Shown: positions 23,369 to 33,500 of the stretch, piece by piece
Position numbering within the stretch: the stretch's first letter is position 1
How the letters are laid out: the number at the start of each line of letters is the position of its first letter
Assembly (NCBI GenBank): GCA_949825025.1
Contig: OX463785.1
Span: 6,613,979 to 6,677,978 of the forward strand
Direction: 5' to 3'
From: Siphlonurus alternatus
Lineage: Eukaryota > Arthropoda > Insecta > Ephemeroptera > Siphlonuridae
Length of the DNA stretch: 64,000 nucleotides
Translations under genes and position numbers: made by a program
The notes under the pieces: generated by a model
Told to the model about the DNA's origin: nothing
Seen by the model: the letters and a program-made list of their open reading frames with translations, nothing else
Database searches by the model: none

Positions 23369-24528
23369 GAGTGACATTCATATTTTCCAAGGGTTCCTTT
23401 TTATTAAAATCAGAAAATGCCTAAAATATTTACAACAGAATCCAATAGCTTTTGCTTCAGATTCAGATTCAAAAGGCTTTTATTCAGAAAACATATGTTA
23501 CAATACAAGTTTGGGTTTAAGTACAAGACTTTTTAACCGGATCAGCCATAAAAAAATGTAAAAGAATACATTATTATGCATTGAATAAAAAATACATATG
23601 AGACATAATTTCAGTTTAAATAGGAAATGTTCTGCTTGATTACATTTAATAAGTTTTTATTGTTGTTCTTTCGTATAGATAATATATTGTCGTTATTAAT
23701 TGCACACACTGCAATATATTGCACTGACACTTTTATGATGAGAGCGGCTTTAAATTGCACTTCACTGCCCCTCTTTTTTTAAGATAGCTTTTGTTTTTGG
23801 ACAATCCCCTGTAATTTATGCAACTTGTCTAACGTAGCTGTGCTTTTGGAAGAGGTTGCATAACTTCAGGGCTATTTGTGTTAAAAATTGCGAAATTAAA
23901 ATCCACAAAACAGCTCACAAAAGGCTGTTGATATTTATTCTTATCTAAACGTACTGATGCCGTTGTTACTGTTGATTTTTTTTTTACAAGTAAACAATTA
24001 TCATACGACTATGACTATGTGGAGAGGTTCAACTTGCGTAACAAACCTTCTTTCTCTCTCGGTGTTCAAATAACTCGTTCCATGTTAGTCATCCATCTTA
24101 AGTAATTTCAAGATAGAGAAAATACAGTAATTTTAAGGTTTGTGTTTTGTTGTTTTTTGACAAGGGCTACTTATATATATAATATAATTTGTTGATACAG
24201 TTTCATTTTAAAGAAATTATTATAATGTATAATATTTAGCTTTCAGCAGTATAACAATGGTTTTAAACGCTATTGGATATAGTATTATATATATTTTTAA
24301 AATATATTTATAAAAAATAAATGTGTGTACGTATATATGTATATATTATTTTTTATTTTCACAGCAACAGAATGAAATTAATATTCATTTAATTTTTGTA
24401 TCTACGAATAATTTCAGCACTTGCAAAAGTTATTAAAAACAACAAAATATAAAAAAAACATGTTTATATAAAAATATAAAAAACACGTTATGGTGGTGTT
24501 CAGGTGTTACGATTTTGTTTGCTCCAGG

Positions 24529-27500
24529 ATGAGCGACATCCCTCACGGGGTAGAAGAGTGTGGATCATCCCTGGAGGATTCTACCCCCCAGATACCCCCT
24601 CGTTCCAGAAAGGTTTCTCGCGAGAAGCTAAAGAAAAAAACCGCCTCACGAGCGCCTCCGCCCCCTCCACCAGTCTCAGTAAAAACGGCTCCTGAGGAAG
24701 ACTCCAGCAGAGAAACTAACATACTTGAGAAATCAGTTTCACGCGAGGACATAATAGAACAATCTTTTTTAAATAGTCAAGCTCTTTATTGTGAATTGGA
24801 AACTACTCAATGTCCAGTCTCTATAGTGCTTGCACCTGAGGAAGAGAAAATAGATAATATTGAAATTACTCAATATCCAGTCTCTGTAGTGCTTGCACCT
24901 GAGGAAGAGAGAACAGACGTTGAAATTACTCAACGTCCAGTCTCTTTAGCACCTAAGGAAGAGAAAACAGATGACGTTGAAATTACTCAACGTCCAGTCT
25001 CTGTAGAGTATGGATCACTCCTGGAGAATTCCCTCCCTGCCTCCCCCCAGATACCCCCACGTTCCAGAAAGGCCTCTCGCGAGAAGCAAAAGAAAAAACT
25101 CACCCCACGAGTGCCCCCGCCCCCTCCACCATTCTCGGTAAAAACTGCTCCTGAGGAAGAATCCAGCAGAGAAACTAACATAATCGAGAAATTAGTTTCA
25201 GGCGAGGATGTAATAGAAAAATCTTTTTTAAATAGTCAAGCTTTTATTTCTGAATTGGAAACTACTCAATATCCAGTCTCTTTAGTACTTTCACCTGAGG
25301 AAGAGAAAATAGATGTTGAAACTATTCAATGTCCAGTCTCTGTAGTGCTTGCACCTGAGGAAGAGAAAACAGATGTTGAAACTATTCAATGTCCAGTCTC
25401 TGTAGTGCTTGCACCTGAGGAAGAAAAAACAGATGTTGAAATTATTCAATGTCCAGTCTCTTTAGTACTTGCACCTGAGGAAGATGACGTTGAAATTACT
25501 CAGTGTCCAGTCTCTGTAGCACCTAAAGAAGACGACCTAGAAATTATTTCAACATTATCTGAACTGGAAGGCCCTGAATTTGCTAATTTGGAACCTGTTG
25601 ATACAAGTTCAGGAGAGAGCGAAGGAACAGTTGACAGTAATCTTTACAGTTCTCTAAGATCACCACCTGAAGGTGAGGAAAGTACACCTGAAAATAGCAA
25701 CCTGAGTTCTTCAATTCAATCTTCAAGTTCAAACATAACAGTTGAAGAAGCGTCACCAAAACTAAAGGAGAAAACAGTAAAGGGTGCACCACCAAAAGTC
25801 CCTCCACGGCCGAGACATTTAAGTAAAAAGTATGGAATGTTGGCGTACTTCACTCCTAAAATACCTCCACAAATACTTAAATTATCGGAAAGATTACACA
25901 TACGGACTCATTATAAAAGTAGTAATAAGACAGAATCTCTGCCACGAAGCTTGCGATTGAACGGGGCTACGGGTGACAATTTGACGGAACATAACACATC
26001 TCCTCTTGCTGTGGTTGCACCCCTTCCAAACGTCATTGTTGCCGATAATTCAATACAAACTAACGAATTTGAAACACTGAACAATCGGAGAACTAAAAAT
26101 TTAACTAGTTTAAAGCGACCTTTTTCTTTACAACCACCTCAAGAGGGACATAGAGTTGTTACCAGAAGTAAGTCAGAGCCGATAAGCTGGGGAACTGAGG
26201 AAACTGCAGTCTGGAATGTCGAACCTTCAGAAACATCGATTGTAAAAATAGATTCTGTGGAGGAAGGTATACCTGAAGGTAGCAAATTAAAACAAAATGG
26301 TATATATAAAAATTTGCCTCAAAATGGTGTTTTTAACCCTGGTTTTATAGACGATGATTTGAGAATTATGAAAAATTTCAATATCAAAGGCTCTGATAAT
26401 ATAAACAAATCTAATTTAAATTCAAAAAACGTAGATGACAATATTTTAAGAGAAAATGGAGTTTTTAATGCTGGATTTATAAGTGATGATGCTGTAAACT
26501 CAAACACGTTACATGGCTTGAATTCCAAAAGTTCTCCGAATCCCTTCGCGAAGAAGGGGAAAAAGACACCTTCCCCCCACACTCCCCCCGGATCTCCACG
26601 ACCCCCCAGAAAGAAGAGAAATTTCTCCGGCTTAAAAGGTCACGTGGTTTTGGAGACTGACTCCCCTTCCCTCACCCCCCGGCCTGTTCGCTTCAACCCT
26701 ACCGGAGGTAACGTTCGACTGCGGCGAGCGGCGATGGTCCTGCGTGCCTCCCGCTCAGTAGCATCACTCTCCCCCAGCTTCGCCCAGCGGCACACCTCGG
26801 GGGAGTACTGTTGTCAGGACTGCAAGGTGGCGTTTACCTCCAACTCGAGTCTCGCTTCTCAGGTAAGTCCTGCAGAGTTTTTGGTTATCTGAATACATGT
26901 TGTTTTATGTCAAGAGCGGAACTGGAGAAATAACATCGCGGCTGTTAATTCCTTTGCAGGCGTGAGCTCATATATTTTAAGCTCTAACCTTATAGATTTA
27001 GAAGTATCTTTAGATTAATTTTTAAAAGCAAATGTCACTCGTTATAATATAAAGCATTAAATTGTATTTAATCATTCAATATAGTTTATGTTCATTTTTT
27101 TTTTTTAATTTCCATTTCTCATGAATAAATATGCTGGTAATTTATAATCAATTAAATACGATTCTTAACATGTACTGTACATATACTATTGTGCATAATG
27201 AACAATATAAATGAAATCTCTTATTGCATAAATGGAATTCAATGTTATATTACTCTGATTTTTTTCAGATTTTTTGAGACCGGGATCTATTTTTTAAAAA
27301 AATAAGTGAAAGCACAGTTTTCCATCATGTTAAAAAACTCTCATATGTGTGCATGTATCCGCTTATTAGTTTAACACTATCAGTATAGTAATTAAGTGTA
27401 CTCGCGCGCGGTTATCAATTATTTCAACGTGATTTAAATTCAAAATTGTGTGATAAACAGAAATTAATCATAAAAATTATAAAATTTTCCCGCTTATACG

Positions 27501-30500
27501 CTCAACAATTTTTTTTTTAAATACAACGAAAAAATGGCGAAAATGGATTATGGTCAACAACTTGTCAACAATCGTGAATGTCAACGTTTGAAAAACTGGA
27601 AGAGTGACGGGCCGTGACGGCTGAGAATTCATATATGGGACAGCAGTGGGGCAAGATGAAATATTCTTGTGAGTATACTTTTTAATGTACTTTTAACATT
27701 AATATAACATTTTATAGTAATTATTATTAATAATAATTAATAATAAGTTAAGTATAATAATTGTCATGGTATGTTAATTACCATAGGCTTTTTTCACAAT
27801 CACGCCGCAACGCCGCAACATTTTTGCAAAAAATTCAATCTCCCCTTGATTATCTTGTGGCGGTACATTTGTTGCGGCAGATGTTGCGGCATATATGTTT
27901 TTGCAGCAAAATCGGACTATGTGAAAGGAGCTTTAGGGCTATAAATGAAGCATTATAAGCATTAATTTTATTTTCCTTATTGTAATGTATTGCAATTATT
28001 TTAATTTTACCATTATACTCTTCAAAAACGTCACTATAGAATTTTATTTCTATTTTCTCATGTTTATTATACTGTACTACAGTTTTACATATTTCTCATC
28101 ATTGGAATAAGACTTTTATTATAGTAGAAAATTTATGCTTCAAAATTTTTATCAGAATTAGGTAGAAAACGCTTCTAATTTTATATAAATAAAATTATAT
28201 TGGACAGATCAATTTGACTAAAATCAGAAAACATTATTATTAATTTTTTTAATATGAAAAAAACAAAATACAAGCAAAAATCGCAAGTATGCATATAATC
28301 AAAGTGTATTTTTTAAATTTTGAAATATAATTATTATGTTATTTATTTTTTTTTTTTTTGCTTGTAGAACAATGCAGATTTATATATTTCATATAAAGGA
28401 CTTCGAGTTCAATTTTTTCTGATTTTTAGAACCTTCTAAAACCCTCAAAATCGAGGAGAAAGACGTTGTGACGTCATAATCATGCAACGTCTTCCCTATG
28501 CTTGCGTGTTAAATATTTGTATGACTATGACGTCACAGCGTTTTGTAGCACGATTTTAGAGGGTTGTAAGAATCTGAAAAAAAAATTACAATACATAACT
28601 TGAGGTCCTCTCTATTTAAATATGTAATAAAAATTTACACGAAGGTTCTAAATATTTTACTAACAAATGTTTTCAGTCAACGGCAAGGATATCAACGAAG
28701 ATGCTCCAATGGAGAACGAGGCGCGCCACGTGGATGAGGGCGTTGCCATGGACAACCAGAACTCGAGGAAGGACAAGACGCGTGGACACAAGCCTCACGA
28801 GTCGCTTGCCGAGGTGAAATAATTTGGAGATTGGTGTACTGGACACCACGAACTTTACTCCTGTTTTGTTTGTTGGAGTTACCACGAAGTCTATGATGGA
28901 GGCTTGGTGAAAAAAAAAACAAACTATTTTTATGTAGGTATAGACTTGACTCCAAAAACTACAAATCTTCATCTCTGTCTATTGTAGCTACAACTCTAGC
29001 AAATGTGGCAGAAGTAAAGTTCGTGGTGTCCAGAGACAATGTTAAAAATTCACTTGATTTTTCATAAATAACTACCATATTTTTATAATATTAAATTTTA
29101 TATTACTGCAGATTTGTATTTATTGTTCCATATATATGTTTATAAATAATATTTCGTAGAAAAAAAGGATATATAATAAATTTTTATAATGTGCACTCGT
29201 CACCTCGGAACAGTCCTTGAATTAATCGATGCATACAACTCCTTTTTAAAAAAAAAAAAAACATTAATTTTTCTCTATTTTTCATTCATTTTGCACACCT
29301 GCACACCCCACGTCTTTCTTTTCTCTGGCCCGACATTTCTTACTTTATCTGACCCTCACCAAATGGTCCAAAAATACATTGAAGGTGTTACCGCCCCCAA
29401 CCCGTTGCCCTCGATCCCCACCCTCTCCAAAATTTAACATTACGGGATAGGGCACCGCCCCCCTCAGATTTGCGCTCTGAATCCGCTGCCCCTGACCCTC
29501 ACGTTTGTTCGCAGGACTCCATCGAGTTGACCAACGACAGCCTGTTGCTGCGGACTGAAGATGGACTCGAGTGTATCATTAAGCTGAAATTCTCGGGTCG
29601 CTCTGTGATTGGTGGAGATATTAATCTACGTCACAGCGCCTACTGCAGACATTCGTACGGCATCACTTCAAAAAACGGCTGGCGAATCACCTCGTCCGCT
29701 CCGGGCAAATTTCATGTAGACTCTTATAACACCCACGGACTTAACAAGATCAATCTGTGTTCTAATCTAACTCAAATTAACATCTATATTAATTCTCTTG
29801 CAACCATGGTCGAGATGAATACACCGAATAGCGTCAAGCGTCAGTGTTTCAATGTACAAGAAAACGGACGTTTAGTTCCAGCTACTGGCAACCAACAAGT
29901 TTCGTCAGTTGTAAAAACTACGTTAGATCAACTGACTGTCAAGCGTGGACATGATGTCAAATTTGACGGAGGAGAGTTAGAATCTCATGAAGGGAGATTT
30001 GGCAAGCGCTTGCGAATGACGGCTCAAGATGCTCTGGTTCAGGAAACTTTCGCTAGTGGTAGCACCATCGACCTTGAGGAAGATTCATTAACCGTGAACA
30101 ACCAAAAGGCCATGGAAGATGAGGCCATAAAGACCTTACAAGAAGAGGGCAAAGACACCGTGCAATATGAGGAAATTTTAGAGGCCTTGCAAGAAAAAGA
30201 AACAGAGGCCATCATGGAAAATGAGGCCATAAAGGCCTTGCAAGAGGAGGTTACAGACACCGCGCAAAAGGAGTCTGTAGAGGTCATGCAGGATGAGGCC
30301 CCCCAGACTTGGCAAGATGAGGTCAATTCCTAAGAGTAGGGATTTCTGATCGAGCTCTAGCCCTCTCTCATGAAATTCGACAAGCATATTCTTTACATTC
30401 CATTTGTTTTTATTTTTAATATTTCTAATATCATGCGCATTTTTACAATAACTTTTGGATATAACTTTTGTCGTAGTATGATTTTCATTAAATAAAAATT

Positions 30501-33500
30501 ATATTTAATTAAATATAACATATATTGTGTATTACTTATCACTTAATACAAATTACTTAATTACACGCTGTCTCAATTATTTCTTTTAATTACTTACAGG
30601 AGAATTTACATTATTATCTTCTTTTTATATATACATGTATGCAGGTCATTGTTAAAATAGCATGAGTAAAATAATTAAGCAATCGATTTTGGAAAATTCT
30701 TTTTTTATATAATAATATATAATTATAAGTTCTGTTATATAAGTCTTTCTCAATTTTATGGCAGTAAATATTTTTCAGAAAATATGAAAAAGGAATAATG
30801 AAAATGTATAAATGCTGTAAATTTTATGATAAAATTGCATAATAGAATGGACAACATACATGAAATTTTTTTATTGCAGAAATGAATAGAGGGTACCAAA
30901 TTATGCTAATCTGAATTCTTTCAGATTTTTTTGAGACCCAGAACTATTTTTAAATAATTATTGGAAGTGCGGCCACGCCCCCTGGAGGCGTCAGTAGGCG
31001 TCCAGTCTCTATCCTTTTTATTAAGGCTGCAGGGGTGCCAACTGAAATCACAGGACTTTAAATAATTATTTAAAAATAGTTCCGGGTCTCAAAAAAATCT
31101 GAAAAAATTCAGAGTAGCATAATTTGGTACCCTCTATTCATTTCTGCAATAAATTTTTTTCATGTATGTTGTCCATTCACTTTAATTACTTTTTTTTAAT
31201 GTTCCATTACGAGTGAAACATAAAAACCTTTGATAAAAAGTAGAAGTGTCCGTCCTGACTGAGGTTTTCCATGGTTCCCTCAGTCTCACCTCAGCGAATG
31301 CTGAGACGCGAAACAGGCCGTGGCCACCATCCGTTCCCTACCTTATCCCTACCCATTATACCCCGCCGCGAGTTGTAAGCTCTTAGAGGTGCATCCTTGT
31401 AATATATATAATATATTATAACAAGGATAAGTTTTATAAATTTTTTATGATAACGAAAATTTTAATTTTTCTCTTTCAAATTAATCTGCTTTTGAAATCA
31501 TGGTTATTTTGCTTTAAAGTTTCAAAATTGACGCAATATTTTGTTCATGAAACATGATGCATTGTCTACTTGCACAAAACAATTATACATACATTTTATA
31601 AAATAAATATTCTACGTTTACTTTTCTTTTCAGTTCTTATTTTTATCAACGAAAACAGCAAAAAATATTAGAAACATTAAAAAAAATGAAGCACGTACGA
31701 TTATGATGACATCTGCATTGAAACCGAAAAGAAGTTTTCCTCAATTTTTTAAAGCTATTAATTCCTGATGGGCTTATTAAAGGAAAATGTATAATTTTTT
31801 AGTTAATTAAGTTATATAAAAAGGGGAATTTACAAGGACTTTTAGTCCCGATTTAGAGCTCACTAAATTCTGTCATGAAAAATTGTGCCTGAAATCAGGC
31901 TTTGAGCCTTTGTGAATGCTCCTTATAATGTTTAAAAAAATTGTCATGTGCTTATCTACGTGCCCCACGTCAACAGTCACGTAACGTGTGTCTGACCCAC
32001 AGCCCCACGTGAAGCACGAGGACAGACAGGTAGACACGGATGGTAACCTCACGCCAATTGGTCAACGATGGCACGAACTCCACGTCAGCAAAGCTCGTCT
32101 GAAGACCGTATCAAGCACGTCAGAGCTGTTTGCTGCCTTTGCTATGGTACGTTAATCATGATATGAGGGTGGTTTTTATTGCATGGAGAAAGGAGGAGTA
32201 CAGTTCACTTCATACCAGAATTAGTTTGTTAAAAATCATAACGGAATCTCAGCTCGTAAGTCAGCTGATTTTGCTAAAAAAAAAAAACATGTTTTTTTAG
32301 CATTTATAAATGAATTTTTTTTAAGGAAAATAATTTTTTTATTCATTTTATCAGGAGATCCGGGAGGTAGTAGGTATTTTCAAATCAATATATAGTTTTA
32401 AGGATTCATGAGAGAATTAATCATAAAGTTAACCAGCTTTCTCACTAGCCACGGTTAGAGCCAGCCTAATTCAATTACACTAAACGTGCAGTTATTGTGA
32501 GAAACCTGGATCTTCGTGAATCGTGCACAAATTAATATATAACTCTTGAGAAAAAATAAAATAAAAGATCCTATAACATGGTAGCTTATGGAGAAAAATT
32601 TCTCCACCGGGAAACACTTGAATCCTCAAGCTTGTCGTAAAATTTTTGTTATGACCGCGGTTACAGATCGCGCTAGTGGAGATGCAAATCAACACACCTT
32701 GCACAGTTCCGGACATCGCCTGGATTTTGTTCTCGATCAACACGACAATGATTGTGGGAATCAACATCCTGGCCCTCATGATCAGCACGTACATCCTGCC
32801 TAACATCCACGTGGCCACGAGTCTCCACCCCAGCGCCTTCCTCGATGAATCCCCGCACTACAAGATGAGAAGGTTCGTCACAACCGCGTGGACCTTCTCA
32901 AACTTCCTGGGACTGATGCTCTTCTTTGTGGAGATCGCCCTCATCAGCTGGGTCAAGGTAAGTCTCCCCGTCAGGTTAGGCAACTTGTCAAGCATTAAAC
33001 TATAGCAGGTTGCATAATCAGCTAGGGGTGGATCCAGCGTGCGACTCGGGGGGGGGGGGGGAAGGGGAGGCTATGTTGCAATGTTAAATTTGGAGTGAGA
33101 GGATGGGGTGACGGGTGGGGGGCGGAAATACCTTCAATGAATTTTAGAATCTTTGGGGGGGGGGGGGATCGCCCTATCTTGGATCAAAGCCTGTTAACAG
33201 CAGGGAACCACGGTCCCGCAAACCATGCGTAAAAAATAACTCGATCGATCATTACGAGTATACAATATATATCAGTTTAAAAAAGTTTTAGAAGGTTTTC
33301 TACTTGACTAAATTTTTCAAACTTGCTAAAGCTAGGCTTCAATTATTTTAATCAGTCTTAAAAATAACTTGACTTGAAGCTTCGATATATAATTTAATTA
33401 ATGAATATAACATTGGTCAAAATAATATCGTTTTTATAAAATATACTCGTTGCCTTAAAAAATTTCCAACTTGCATGCAGCCTTGTAAATCACTATGCCC

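Noticed and set aside
28677..28813. Exon as the second exon of the fused Orai gene.
   Set aside because: The 778-residue exon ends in phase 0, which would put this exon in a frame that stops early; the good frame needs a phase-1 donor, found at 27668.
32588..32803. Frame overlapping Orai core-1 TM1-TM2 on the + strand, and several - strand frames over all Orai exons.
   Set aside because: Shadows of the real coding exons; none keeps splice phase or homology.
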